From Spirochaetota bacterium (GTDB taxonomy: Bacteria > Spirochaetota > Spirochaetia > Treponematales > UBA12059), in contig JAPLSN010000036.1 in NCBI GenBank assembly GCA_026398615.1, positions 62,001 through 126,000 of the forward strand: 64,000 nucleotides of DNA. Direction: 5' to 3'. A model generated the notes under the pieces. The model ran no database searches. It saw only the letters and a list, made by a program, of their open reading frames with translations, and was not told where the DNA came from. The translations under genes were made by a program, and so were the position numbers. Numbering within the stretch: position 1 is the first letter of the stretch; each line of letters starts with the position of its first letter. This document shows positions 41,928-50,831 of the stretch, one piece after another.

Positions 41928-43204
41928 GGGCCGGCCTTTCCTGCGGGAAGCGTGGCACCGACAGGCGGTCCGCGGCCTGAATCCGGAATCGCGGGAAGCA
42001 GGAAAGCGTTCCTGGCGCGGGAAGCCAAGGATCGGGGGGACAGGGTCCACCCGGCTTCCACGATCGAGAACGGAATACCGCGAGCCTCGAATTCCCGTTT
42101 CAGCCGGATCGAGCGCTTCGACCCGGCAGCGGCATAGGACACGACGCGGGGAGCCGGATCGGGCGGGAATTCGACGGCCGACGTACCGTCATCCCACGCG
42201 GCGTCAGCCAGGTAATCCCCCGCTTCGATCGCCTTGGGATTCGGGGAGAACCCCGGCATCACGCACACCGTTTCATGTCCAGCCAGTTTCCCGGCGTCCG
42301 CGAACGCCCTCGCCGCCGCCACCATCCCGTCGAGCAACGAAGCCGATGCCGACGCGGGGAGCCGTTCGGGGCGTTCCGTGTCGAGGAGCACGACGACGAG
42401 GGAGCGCGGGGGCGGCACCGGTTCGCCGATCCTCAGGTAGAGTTCCCCGTAATGCCCGTACTGCTTCCAGTTGAGCCGGCGCGGATCGTCGCCTGGCACG
42501 TATCTTCGCGAATCGTAGAACTCGTCGCTCCTCGACAGGCGCGGCGTCGGGGAAATCCGGTCTCCTCCGGGGGAAAGGGCGGGAACGAACGCGCTCTCCG
42601 CGCCTCCAGGCGGGACCAGGAAGGAAAACGGGCCTTCGATCCGGAGCCCGGCCGTGCAATACCCGAAAACGTCCGCCGCTTCGACGACGGCCGAATCCGC
42701 GCGATAGACGCCCCGCCCCGGATGCGCTGTCCCGGATTCCAGGGTAGCTTCGGCGGACTTGGGCGGATCGGGCAGGACCAGGGAAGCCGACGCCATCCTC
42801 CCGCATCGGGCTTCGAGGCGTATCCTGACCCGCGCATATACCCCGGGCATGATCGGCCCGTAACCGGAAGGATTGTCGATGACGAGGACATCCGACGGTT
42901 CGTCGCCGGAGGTTCGCCTCGTGACGGCAGGGTCGAAGGCCGAGGGCATGCGCAACCTGGCTTTCAGGAGGCGTCGGCGTTCGACGATGACGCCCGCAAC
43001 CGACAGCAGGAAGGATGCGGTGAGTCCCGAACCGGCCAGGAGGGAGGCGGATTCGTTGCGCAACGCACCCGCAGCGGCCATCGCCGCGCCAAGCAGGAAG
43101 AAAATGATTCCACGGGCGGATACCGCGAACGCCGGGGAACGCCCGGGTTCAGGGGCATGCCCTCCGCCCTCGAGGCTACGACCTGCGCTTTTCGACCGCG
43201 GCAA
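41924..43204 (-). CDS. DUF58 domain membrane protein
   Basis: A 426-residue protein with two membrane helices near residues 30-70 and the DUF58 signature RRYVPGDDPRRLNWKQYGHYGELYLRIGE followed by a von Willebrand-like fold (SLVVVLLDTERPERL). The start is TTG at 43204, with GGGAGG six bases before it, inside the end of moxR (29-base overlap). Partner of the MoxR ATPase. Confidence 0.9.
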   Translation of the reverse strand: MPRSKSAGRSLEGGGHAPEPGRSPAFAVSARGIIFFLLGAAMAAAGALRNESASLLAGSGLTASFLLSVAGVIVERRRLLKARLRMPSAFDPAVTRRTSGDEPSDVLVIDNPSGYGPIMPGVYARVRIRLEARCGRMASASLVLPDPPKSAEATLESGTAHPGRGVYRADSAVVEAADVFGYCTAGLRIEGPFSFLVPPGGAESAFVPALSPGGDRISPTPRLSRSDEFYDSRRYVPGDDPRRLNWKQYGHYGELYLRIGEPVPPPRSLVVVLLDTERPERLPASASASLLDGMVAAARAFADAGKLAGHETVCVMPGFSPNPKAIEAGDYLADAAWDDGTSAVEFPPDPAPRVVSYAAAGSKRSIRLKREFEARGIPFSIVEAGWTLSPRSLASRARNAFLLPAIPDSGRGPPVGATLPAGKAGP

Positions 43205-44189
43205 CCGTTTCCTCCCGGACCAGTCGCGCGGCGTCGACGCGGGAGTCCCTGGGTTTGAGCCTGTGCGCGAGGACCGGGATGCAGAGATCGGCCAGGTCCT
43301 GCCCGATGACGCGCTCCCTGCCCTTTATCAGGGCCCAGGCCCGGGCCGCGTGAACGAGCGCGAGGGCGGCGCGGGGCGACGGCCCCAGTGCCAGTTCGGG
43401 GCGTGAACGGAGCGCGCGGACGGTATCCACCACGGCGAGGGATATCCGCACATCCACCTCGACGGCGGCGGCGGCGGTCTGGAGGCCGGTGAGATCCGCG
43501 ATCGTGCAGACGGGGCGGAGCGTCCCGAGCACCAGCCTGGAAGGGTCGTCGATGACGATGGAGAGTTCCGCCTCCGCGTCCGGATACCCGATGGACAGCC
43601 GCATGAGGAAACGGTCGAGCTGGGCGGCGGGAAGCGGGTAGGTCCCTTCGGCGTCGATGGGATTCTGGGTGGCTACGACGAAGAAAAAATCCGGCAGGCG
43701 GCGCGTGTAGCGGCCGACGGTCACCTGGGATTCGGCCATGGCTTCGAGCAGGGCCGACTGGACTTTCGGCGTCGTGCGGTTCAGTTCGTCGGCAAGCACG
43801 AGATTGGCGAAAACGGGACCGGGCCGGAATTCGAAATTGCGCAGGTCGGGATTGAAGACGTCGACGCCGGTGATGTCGTAGGGCAGGAGGTCCGGCGTGC
43901 ACTGGATGCGGCGGAAGGAAGCGGAGCGCCCCTCGCCGGCCGAGACGAGGGAGGCGAAGGTCTTGGCGATCGTCGTCTTCCCGAGCCCGGGAAGGTCTTC
44001 CACGAGGAGATGCCCGCGGGCGATGAAACAGGCGGCGAACTTTTCGAGCGCGTCGCGCTTTCCCCTGATGACCTTTTCCATCCCGTCCACGAGGCGCGAC
44101 ACGATCACGGAGGGCTCGCACGGCGCGGCGGGAACCGCCGACTCCCCGTCATCCGGGGGACCGGAGGCGGAAACAGGGGATTCATTCAT
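43176..44189 (-). CDS. moxR: MoxR-type AAA+ ATPase
   Basis: A 337-residue AAA+ ATPase with Walker A LPGLGKTT, Walker B NLVLADELNR, sensor 1 FFVVATQNPID and sensor 2 GPSPRAALALVHAARAW. MoxR ATPases are thought to act as chaperones that activate von Willebrand-domain partners; here the partner is the DUF58 protein encoded next. Leads the operon moxR-DUF58-transglutaminase-TPR. A TATAGT box nine bases before the ATG and TTGAAG 17 bases further up form the likely promoter. Confidence 0.94.
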   Translation of the reverse strand: MNESPVSASGPPDDGESAVPAAPCEPSVIVSRLVDGMEKVIRGKRDALEKFAACFIARGHLLVEDLPGLGKTTIAKTFASLVSAGEGRSASFRRIQCTPDLLPYDITGVDVFNPDLRNFEFRPGPVFANLVLADELNRTTPKVQSALLEAMAESQVTVGRYTRRLPDFFFVVATQNPIDAEGTYPLPAAQLDRFLMRLSIGYPDAEAELSIVIDDPSRLVLGTLRPVCTIADLTGLQTAAAAVEVDVRISLAVVDTVRALRSRPELALGPSPRAALALVHAARAWALIKGRERVIGQDLADLCIPVLAHRLKPRDSRVDAARLVREETVAAVEKRRS

Positions 44190-44198
44190 ATCCTGTGG

Positions 44199-44227
44199 AC
44201 TATAGCACGCCCCCCGGAGGCCTTCAA
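44199..44227 (-). promoter_or_regulatory. Promoter of the moxR operon
   Basis: On the minus strand, TTGAAG (44222-44227), 17-base spacer, TATAGT (44199-44204), nine bases to the ATG. The -35 box overlaps the stop codon of the gene at 44224. Confidence 0.5.
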
Positions 44228-45045
44228 CGCATTTCAACCCTGCCCGCAGCCTTCCACGCTTCCTGAGCCTTCGCGGAAAACCACCCGAATACCGCTTCCG
44301 CGCGGTTCCCGAAGGAGCTCTCCAGCCTGCCACGGACTCCCGGAAGTATCGTGGCGCTCGCGCTCGAGCATGCCCAGAAGAGCATGCCTTCCTCCGTGGC
44401 CACGACGAGGATGCGGGTCCTGACCTTTCCGGGTCCCGCGATCGGGACTGGCCCGTAGGACAGGCCGGTGAGGTTCGTCGATTCCACGAGTATCGAGTCC
44501 CGGCTCGTGCGGAAATCGTAACGATACACGTTCCCGCCGAAGGTCAGGTCTTTCTGGAATGCGAAGATGGTTTCGGCGGTGGGGAGTTCGAGTACGGGTA
44601 CGTCCTTCACGGACGTACGGTCGGTCGGACCGGCGATCCTGTATGACTTTTCATAAAAAAGCCGCATTTTCTTGCGGCTCGCGGACCAGTACTCGACGCC
44701 TTCCAGGGTTCCCATGGCGCGGAACACGTTGTAGGCAGCGAGCAGCTCGTTCCGGGCCACGAAAGGTTTGCGCCAGAAAAATAGGGTTTCGACGACGACG
44801 TCCGGTTTTTCCATGGCCAGCGCGTCGGCCACGAGGCGGACCTCCGGATGGTTCGGCGCGAACGAGAACGTCCCGATTTTCCCTGTTTGCACCGCCCGGA
44901 GGTCTTCCCCGGCGGCCAGCCTGTCCAGAAGGGCGGCCGGCACGAAATTGGCCGCGGGCTGCGCCGCCGCGATCACGGTCATCAAACAGAACCAACTCAA
45001 GTTCATGCCAGCTCGATAGCCGCTGTTCAATGGAAGAATTCTCAT
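44224..45045 (-). CDS. Exported hypothetical protein
   Basis: A 273-residue protein with a signal-like N-terminus (YRAGMNLSWFCLMTVIAAAQ). The mature part contains VVVETLFFWRKPFVARNELL, VEYWSASRKKMRLFYEKSYR and YDFRTSRDSILVESTNLT, features I associate with an uncharacterised spirochaetal family. AAGGAAC precedes the ATG. It lies between the YkvA-like gene and moxR on the same strand, but has its own upstream gap, so membership of the moxR operon is uncertain. Confidence 0.75.
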   Translation of the reverse strand: MRILPLNSGYRAGMNLSWFCLMTVIAAAQPAANFVPAALLDRLAAGEDLRAVQTGKIGTFSFAPNHPEVRLVADALAMEKPDVVVETLFFWRKPFVARNELLAAYNVFRAMGTLEGVEYWSASRKKMRLFYEKSYRIAGPTDRTSVKDVPVLELPTAETIFAFQKDLTFGGNVYRYDFRTSRDSILVESTNLTGLSYGPVPIAGPGKVRTRILVVATEEGMLFWACSSASATILPGVRGRLESSFGNRAEAVFGWFSAKAQEAWKAAGRVEMR

Positions 45046-45068
45046 GATGTTCCTTTCCCGAACCCCGG

Positions 45069-45446
45069 TTATACGGCGATCAGCGCACGGATCACCGCAA
45101 CGGCTCCCGCGAGCCACAGGAGTACGACCACGACGGCCGCCGGCCGGCTGACGAGCCGTTTCCCGACAAGCTCGATCGCCGCTCGCTCCCTGCACGAAGC
45201 CATGATCCCCGGCGGGACCATCCGCAGCACCAAGGCGATCCCGGCAGGCACGAGGATGAGATCGTCCAGCTGCCCGAGTACCGGTATGAAATCCGGGATG
45301 AGGTCGATCGGGCTCAGGGCGTAAGCGACCACGAGTCCGGCCAGGATTTTCGCGCACCATGGCGTGCCGGGATCCCGGCACGCCAAATACAGGGCATAAA
45401 CCTCGGACTTGAGGCGCCTGGCGTTCGCCTTGAGTTTTTCGAACAT
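45069..45446 (-). CDS. YkvA/DUF1232 membrane protein
   Basis: A 125-residue protein with the DUF1232 signature: [20 protein letters not shown] followed by [19 protein letters not shown], and a C-terminal membrane helix. Function of the family is unknown. The ATG at 45446 has no strong ribosome site; a TATTAT box lies 11 bases upstream. It ends 23 bases before the next gene on the same strand. Confidence 0.88.
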   Translation of the reverse strand: MFEKLKANARRLKSEVYALYLACRDPGTPWCAKILAGLVVAYALSPIDLIPDFIPVLGQLDDLILVPAGIALVLRMVPPGIMASCRERAAIELVGKRLVSRPAAVVVVLLWLAGAVAVIRALIAV

Positions 45447-45514
45447 GCTCTGGTCAGATAATAACGCGCGTCGCGGCGTTTTCATGCGGTGGCCCATATC
45501 CCCGGAACCCTGCC

Positions 45515-46162
45515 TTACACTCCGAACAGCCCGGGCAAAGCATACACGTCCCCGACTCCGTCCACGAGCACGGCCCCGCAGCCCAGTCCGAGCGGCACGG
45601 CCAGGTCCACGTCGTAGCGGTCGCCGATTGAGACGCAAGCTCCCGCATCCGTTCCCAGGAGCTTTATGGCCAGCTCGAAAGGTTCGCGTGAGGGCTTGGA
45701 AACCATCGTGTCGTCGAGCCCGACGACGACGCGGAATACGGCCGAAACGCCGAGCGCTTCCAGGGCTGCACGGCCGACCGAGCGGGGGTTGTTCGTCACG
45801 GCTGCCAGCCGGAACCTCGCCGCGAGTCGCCCGAGCGCCGCCGCCAGCGCCGCGTCGGAATCCAGCCATTCAGCCGGCTGGATGAGCCGTTCCCGCCATG
45901 CCACGCTCGTGGCGATGGGGATCCCGAGCTCGAGGAAGGCATTCCCGAGGCTCGTCCTGCCTGCGCCGTTCCGTTCTGCCCATCGGACCCGGGCTTTTTC
46001 CGTCTCCAGCAGGGCTTGCTGGAAATCCATGCCGCGCGTGCGCGCGAGTTCGCCGACGAGCACGTCGTTCTGGAACCCCGCATAGGCTTCGTCGGTATAC
46101 AGCGTGGAATCGATATCGAAGAGAATCGCGGAAACATGGACCGGAATTCGGTAGACCTTCAT
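45515..46162 (-). CDS. HAD-superfamily hydrolase (pyrimidine 5'-nucleotidase-like)
   Basis: A 215-residue phosphatase of the HAD fold. Motif I FDIDSTLY holds the nucleophile, motif II AAVTNNP, motif III lysine in [12 protein letters not shown], and motif [21 protein letters not shown]. The helical cap resembles YjjG-type 5'-nucleotidases. Substrate is not shown by sequence. It starts 38 bases after prs on the same strand. Confidence 0.88.
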   Translation of the reverse strand: MKVYRIPVHVSAILFDIDSTLYTDEAYAGFQNDVLVGELARTRGMDFQQALLETEKARVRWAERNGAGRTSLGNAFLELGIPIATSVAWRERLIQPAEWLDSDAALAAALGRLAARFRLAAVTNNPRSVGRAALEALGVSAVFRVVVGLDDTMVSKPSREPFELAIKLLGTDAGACVSIGDRYDVDLAVPLGLGCGAVLVDGVGDVYALPGLFGV

Positions 46163-46200
46163 GTCGGGGTGCCGTCAGCTTCGAGTCGTCCGACGACCCG

Positions 46201-47463
46201 CTACGCGTCCTGCTGACCCGAATCCAGGCGCCCCGTCTTGCGGATCCGCTTGGCGATGAGCTCGCGGTTGTCGAGCATGGGCGACAGGGAACGGTCGTGG
46301 TGCAGGAGCGAGATGATCTGCGCGAAAAGCGTGGTCACGTCGGCCTGTATGTACCATTCCATCTGGAGCAGCCGGTCGTGGGCGATCGCGTTGGTCCCGA
46401 TGATGCGGTAGAACAGGCCTTCGCGGAAAGCGGCATCGAAATCGTCGATGGCCGTGGCCGAGAACATCGGCAGCGAAACCGCGCAGATGACGTTCTTGGC
46501 GCCCTGCTCCCTGAGAAAGCGCATGGCCTTGAGGAGGGTTCCGCCGGTCCCGAGCATGTCGTCCGCCATGAAGACGATCTTGTCCCGCACGTCGCCGAGC
46601 AGCTTCATCTCGGTGATGTTGGACTCGTTCGCGTTCTTTGTGACTTTGGAATAATCGCGTTCCTTGTAGAGGAGGGCGAGCGGCCTCTGGAGCGTGCTCG
46701 CGTAGAACTTGTTCCGGTCGACCGCCCCGGTATCCGGCGACAGCACCACGAGTTCGTCGGAATGCACGTCGATGATACCGGCGAGTTTCTGGATGATCTG
46801 GTACGACGCGTGGAGATTTTCGAGCCTCAGGCGGCGGAAGCTGTTCTCGATCTCGCGCGAATGGACGTCCAGGGTGATGATGCGATTCACCCCGAGGAAC
46901 TCGAGCGTCTGGCCGACGCGCGCCGCCGTGAGGCCTTCGCGTCCCTTTTTCTTGTGCTGGCGCGAATACGGGTAGGTGGGCATCACGAGCGTGATGCGAC
47001 CCGCCCCGGCCTGCACGGCGGCGTCCACAGTCACGAAGACATTGAACATGTGGTCGTTCACCGAGAGGATGCGCTCGTCGCAGCCCTCGTTGAACTTGAC
47101 CGCGAGGTGGTTCTCCACGTCCTGGAAAATGTAGAGGTCCTTGCCGCGAACGGAGTCCAGGAGTTCGCTCTTGACCTCGCCGTTCGGGAACCACGTGAAC
47201 CGCGATTCGATCTTGAACAGTGGCGGACGGAACCTGTCCACGTCCCCGGGGTTGTAAAGGAGTGTAGTCTGGATGTCGTTGTCGAAATTGAATTTCCGCG
47301 TGACGAGTTCGCGGGACAGGTTGTACCGCTCCGCCAGCACCTGGGTCTTGCGCTCGAAGCGCCGCCGGTATATCGACGACAGCCTCCGGACTACCTGTTC
47401 GGCGAATTTTTCCGCACCGGGACAGGCCAGAATGCCGAGTTTCGTGGGATCGGAGTAGTTCAT
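46201..47463 (-). CDS. prs: Ribose-phosphate pyrophosphokinase, inserted spirochaetal form
   Basis: Makes PRPP from ribose-5-phosphate and ATP. At 420 residues it is about 100 longer than the usual bacterial enzyme; extra sequence occurs at the N-terminus (RRFERKTQVLAERYNLSREL) and in the middle. Recognisable parts are LVMPTYPYSRQHKKKGREG, RIITLDVHSREIENSF, VVLSPDTGAVDRNKFYA and the PRPP loop IVFMADDMLGTGGTLLKAM (normally VDDMIDTGGT). The enzyme is probably active, though some loop residues differ. It has a clear promoter at 47495-47523. Confidence 0.9.
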   Translation of the reverse strand: MNYSDPTKLGILACPGAEKFAEQVVRRLSSIYRRRFERKTQVLAERYNLSRELVTRKFNFDNDIQTTLLYNPGDVDRFRPPLFKIESRFTWFPNGEVKSELLDSVRGKDLYIFQDVENHLAVKFNEGCDERILSVNDHMFNVFVTVDAAVQAGAGRITLVMPTYPYSRQHKKKGREGLTAARVGQTLEFLGVNRIITLDVHSREIENSFRRLRLENLHASYQIIQKLAGIIDVHSDELVVLSPDTGAVDRNKFYASTLQRPLALLYKERDYSKVTKNANESNITEMKLLGDVRDKIVFMADDMLGTGGTLLKAMRFLREQGAKNVICAVSLPMFSATAIDDFDAAFREGLFYRIIGTNAIAHDRLLQMEWYIQADVTTLFAQIISLLHHDRSLSPMLDNRELIAKRIRKTGRLDSGQQDA

Positions 47464-47494
47464 GCTGTTCGCTCGTGGGGTGGAAAGGTGGCCA

Positions 47495-47523
47495 ATCCTA
47501 CACCGGGGGCAGATGGGTGTCAA
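47495..47523 (-). promoter_or_regulatory. Promoter of prs
   Basis: On the minus strand, TTGACA (47518-47523), 17-base spacer, TAGGAT (47495-47500), with the ATG 31 bases further on. Among the clearest sigma-70 sites in the window. Confidence 0.7.
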
Positions 47524-47605
47524 TGAGACGTGGGACTCCGGGAAAACCGCGCCCCGGAATCAGGACCCGGAACCAGCCCTTGGAGCCGTTTGAAACCCGG
47601 CCGGA

Positions 47606-47634
47606 TTGTTTTTACTCCCTGGACGCGATAAAAT
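47606..47634 (+). promoter_or_regulatory. Promoter of the surface-repeat protein gene
   Basis: TTGTTT (47606-47611), 17-base spacer, TAAAAT (47629-47634), 56 bases before the ATG. A second TATACA-like box at 47664 may serve a nearer start. Confidence 0.5.
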
Positions 47635-47690
47635 CCTTTTCGTGCGCCTTTTGGGGCACAATATACACTCGCCTGTCCGAGGGAGTTACC

Positions 47691-48887
47691 ATGAAACGCA
47701 TCGTATCGCTGCTTGCGGCGGTGTCATTGGCCATGTGCGCCGTTTCGGCGCATGCCCAGACCGCCGGCGAACCGGACGCCCAGTCGGTTCTCGAAAAGGC
47801 CCGGGAAGAGTACAATTCTCCCGACCAACCCGAAATCCCCGATCAACCGGAATCTCCCGAAGCACCCGGCATTCCCGAATCCCCGGCCCCTTCCCGGGAA
47901 GGGGAAACGTCTGAATACGAATTCACGCCCTTTCAGGTTTCATGGGTGCCCGGCATCGGCGAACCCGGCGGCATCCGGAACGTCGGCATCGCGCTCGGCT
48001 GCATCGGAACCATCACCGGCAACGTGGACGGCTTCGCGGCCGCGACCATCTTCAACATCGCGGACGGTTACGTTCGGGGCTTCCAGGGCACCGGAGTATT
48101 CAACATCGCAGACGGCTACGTCCAGGGCTTCCAGGGCTCGGGCGTATTCAACATCGGCGCGAACGTCGACGGCTTTCAGGTGGCCGGCGTCTTCAACATC
48201 GCCGAAAACGTCCAGGGCTTCCAGGTGGCCGGCGTCCTCAACGCCGCCGGGAAGACCGACGGCATCCAGGTGTCCGGCGTCGTCAACATCGCCGAAACGA
48301 ACTCGGGAGCGATGATCGGGCTCGTCAACGTCGCCGAACGGGCGGACGGCCTCGTGCTCGGGCTCGTCAACGTCGTAGGCAACGGGATCTACAGCGGCAT
48401 CGCCTGGTACGAGTTCGATTCCCGCATGTGTTACGGCGGCATCCAGACCGGCACCCCGTTCCTCTACGGCGTCTATTACGCGGGCGCTCTCCGCGACGAC
48501 CTCTTCGAACGTGCCGAATCCTTCGTGGCGGGCATGGCCATAGGCCACCGCTTCGGAGACCGGGGATCTTACATTGATCTCGACGTGGGTTGCGAAAGCA
48601 ACATCGGCCCCCGGCTCGACGGGCTGGAAGCGGCAGCGGGAAGCGACGGACCCCGCTGTTCTTCCGACTGGCAACCTTGGGTCTCCGCCCGGCTCACGGC
48701 CGGATTCCCCTTGGCCGGAAGGCTGGAAATCTTCGGTGGCCTGAAGGTCGACGCGGATTTCATGGGCGCGGACAACGTTCCCGTCTTCCTCCGGAACGGC
48801 ACGTCGGGCGAGCAAGGGCGGGACGGAAACATCCTCGGCCTCGACTGCCGCGCCTGGCCGAAGTTTTTCCTCGGTCTCAAGATCTGA
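47691..48887 (+). CDS. LA_2272-type surface repeat-containing protein
   Basis: A 398-residue exported protein (signal MKRIVSLLAAVSLAMCAVSA, cleavage near AHA|Q). A proline-rich segment is followed by about seven tandem repeats of 18-20 residues built on GFQVAGVFNIAENV: each has a hydrophobic x-x-G-V-F-N-I core, as in the Leptospira LA_2272 surface-repeat family. The C-terminal 170 residues look like an outer-membrane beta-barrel (aromatic alternating strands ending WPKFFLGLKI). GGGAG precedes the ATG. Probably a surface-exposed outer-membrane protein. Confidence 0.78.
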   Translation: MKRIVSLLAAVSLAMCAVSAHAQTAGEPDAQSVLEKAREEYNSPDQPEIPDQPESPEAPGIPESPAPSREGETSEYEFTPFQVSWVPGIGEPGGIRNVGIALGCIGTITGNVDGFAAATIFNIADGYVRGFQGTGVFNIADGYVQGFQGSGVFNIGANVDGFQVAGVFNIAENVQGFQVAGVLNAAGKTDGIQVSGVVNIAETNSGAMIGLVNVAERADGLVLGLVNVVGNGIYSGIAWYEFDSRMCYGGIQTGTPFLYGVYYAGALRDDLFERAESFVAGMAIGHRFGDRGSYIDLDVGCESNIGPRLDGLEAAAGSDGPRCSSDWQPWVSARLTAGFPLAGRLEIFGGLKVDADFMGADNVPVFLRNGTSGEQGRDGNILGLDCRAWPKFFLGLKI

Positions 48888-48987
48888 GGTTCGAAAAAAC
48901 CGCTTTCGCGCGCTATACTAACAGGGTGCCGCGGGCCGGCGACGGCTTGCGGCGCCCTTTCACGTTCCGATCCACGAGGAGTCCGCA

Positions 48988-50100
48988 ATGAACAAACGTA
49001 TGACAATCGGGATGATCCTGCTGCTCTCGGCTTTTCCTCTCTTCGCGGCCGACGTCCCCTTCGGCACCGTCGACTACGTCGAGGGCGATGTCACGATCAC
49101 CCGTTCTGGCAAGACCATGAACGACCTCAACATCGGCGATTCCATCGCGGTCAACGACATGATCAAGACCGGGAACGACGGAGCCCTCATCATCGCGCTG
49201 GACAAGCGCACCGGGATGCGCGGCACCCTCGTCGTCAAGGCCAAGTCCGTCGCCTATATACGCCTCACCGAGGACGCGACATCCCCGAAAACGACGATCG
49301 ACCTGGTGGCGGGATCGGTGGCCAGCAAGGTCGCCAAGCTTTCGGGCAGCCCCTCGATGCAGGTGCAGACCGCATCGGCCGTCATGGGCGTGCGCGGCAC
49401 CGAGTATGGCGTCGCCGCTTCGGTCAACGGGTCCATCATGGCATGGTGCGCCGAAGGGATGGTCGAATGCTCCGACGGGACCGACACGGTTCCGCTCCCG
49501 CCCGGCAAGGCCGTCGAAAAGCAGCCCTCGGAGCGCCTCAGGCTCATGCCGGTGGCCGTATCTACCCCCGAAGAATTCGAAAAGCAGTGGATAGCCGAGG
49601 AAATCCAGGCTTTCCGCTCGGGCGGCGTCAGGCTCGTCCAAGACTATGAGAAGCGCTATATCGACCTCTACGCCCAATTCAACAAGCAATTCGACGCGCT
49701 CCAGAAGAGCTCCGTGCTCGGCAAGTGGCTGTCCGAGGACAAGGAAGGACGCAAGATCAACCCGAACGATCCCGCGACCATGCGCGACAAGAAGGACATG
49801 ATCGGGCCGATCATGGACTTGCGGAAAAACCTGTTCATCTTCGAGCGCATCTACTACCGGCTCGAGGAAATCGACGGCATCGTCACCGGCACGCCGATCG
49901 AGCGGGCGGAACTGCGCCCCGGCATCAAGGTTTCCGACTTCTTCAAGCGCTTCAGGGCCGACCGCGACGCCCTTGCCCGCAAGGTGGCGCTCTTCCGCTA
50001 CGCTGAAAAACTGTACGAACTCCGGAACCAGGGAGGAGCGGGCTTGCCGGGCTCAGGCGGCCTCTCCGACGATGATTTCTTCGGATCCTCGGACTTCTGA
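48988..50100 (+). CDS. FecR-domain exported protein
   Basis: A 370-residue protein with a cleavable signal (MTIGMILLLSAFPLFAAD) and an N-terminal FecR domain (GTVDYVEGDVTITRSGKTMN, GDSIAVNDMIKTGNDGALII, VQTASAVMGVRGTEYGVAAS). The C-terminal 180 residues are helical and charged and not recognised. FecR domains here need not mean iron sensing; in spirochaetes they occur as periplasmic or surface proteins. GAGGAG precedes the ATG. pyrH follows 22 bases downstream. Confidence 0.88.
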   Translation: MNKRMTIGMILLLSAFPLFAADVPFGTVDYVEGDVTITRSGKTMNDLNIGDSIAVNDMIKTGNDGALIIALDKRTGMRGTLVVKAKSVAYIRLTEDATSPKTTIDLVAGSVASKVAKLSGSPSMQVQTASAVMGVRGTEYGVAASVNGSIMAWCAEGMVECSDGTDTVPLPPGKAVEKQPSERLRLMPVAVSTPEEFEKQWIAEEIQAFRSGGVRLVQDYEKRYIDLYAQFNKQFDALQKSSVLGKWLSEDKEGRKINPNDPATMRDKKDMIGPIMDLRKNLFIFERIYYRLEEIDGIVTGTPIERAELRPGIKVSDFFKRFRADRDALARKVALFRYAEKLYELRNQGGAGLPGSGGLSDDDFFGSSDF

Positions 50101-50122
50101 AGGATAGCCAAAGGAGCCGCCC

Positions 50123-50812
50123 ATGACGACCGTTATTTCCCTCGGAGGATCCATCGTGGCGCCGGACAGGCCGGACGTCCCTTTCCTCCGCGATTTTTCG
50201 AAACGAATCCGCGTATATCTGGCCGGCGGGCCGGAGCGGAGGCTGATTTTCGTCGTGGGAGGCGGAGGACCGGCGCGCGAGTGGCAGGGAGCCTGCCGGG
50301 CCGTCGCCGCCTCGCCGACTGCGGATGCCCTGGACTGGGTCGGCATCATGGCGACCCGGCTCAACGCCCAGCTCGTCCGTGCCATCTTCGAGCGGGAATG
50401 CCCCCACGAGGTGATCATGGATCCCGGCGCCGTGACGGTATTCACGGGCCGCATCCTGGTGGCCGCCGGATGGAAGCCCGGATTCTCCACGGATTACGAC
50501 GCGGTGATGCTGGCGGAACGCTTCCAGGCAGACACCGTGGTCAACCTGTCCAACATCGCCAAGGTCTATACCGCCGACCCGAAGAAAGATCCGTCGGCCA
50601 AACCGATCGACGCCATCGGGTGGGACGGTTTCCGCGCACTCGTGGGCGACGAGTGGTCGCCGGGCGCCAATCTGCCCTTCGACCCGATCGCCACGAAAAA
50701 AGCGGCCTCTCTCAGGCTCAGGGTGGTGTGCGCGGCGGGACGTGACCTTGACAACCTCGATGCCATCCTCAATGGGCGCCCGTTCACCGGAACGACCATC
50801 GGCCCGGACTGA
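50123..50812 (+). CDS. pyrH: UMP kinase, short archaeal-type
   Basis: Phosphorylates UMP to UDP. The 229-residue amino-acid-kinase fold protein starts ISLGGSIVAP, with VVGGGGPARE, DYDAVMLAERFQADTVVNLSN and KVYTADPKKDPSAKP. Length and the N-terminal VISLGGS pattern fit the archaeal-type PyrH rather than the usual 240-residue bacterial form with KLSGE. AAAGGAG precedes the ATG. Confidence 0.92.
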   Translation: MTTVISLGGSIVAPDRPDVPFLRDFSKRIRVYLAGGPERRLIFVVGGGGPAREWQGACRAVAASPTADALDWVGIMATRLNAQLVRAIFERECPHEVIMDPGAVTVFTGRILVAAGWKPGFSTDYDAVMLAERFQADTVVNLSNIAKVYTADPKKDPSAKPIDAIGWDGFRALVGDEWSPGANLPFDPIATKKAASLRLRVVCAAGRDLDNLDAILNGRPFTGTTIGPD

Positions 50813-50831
50813 AGCCGGGAGAAGCCGTCGT

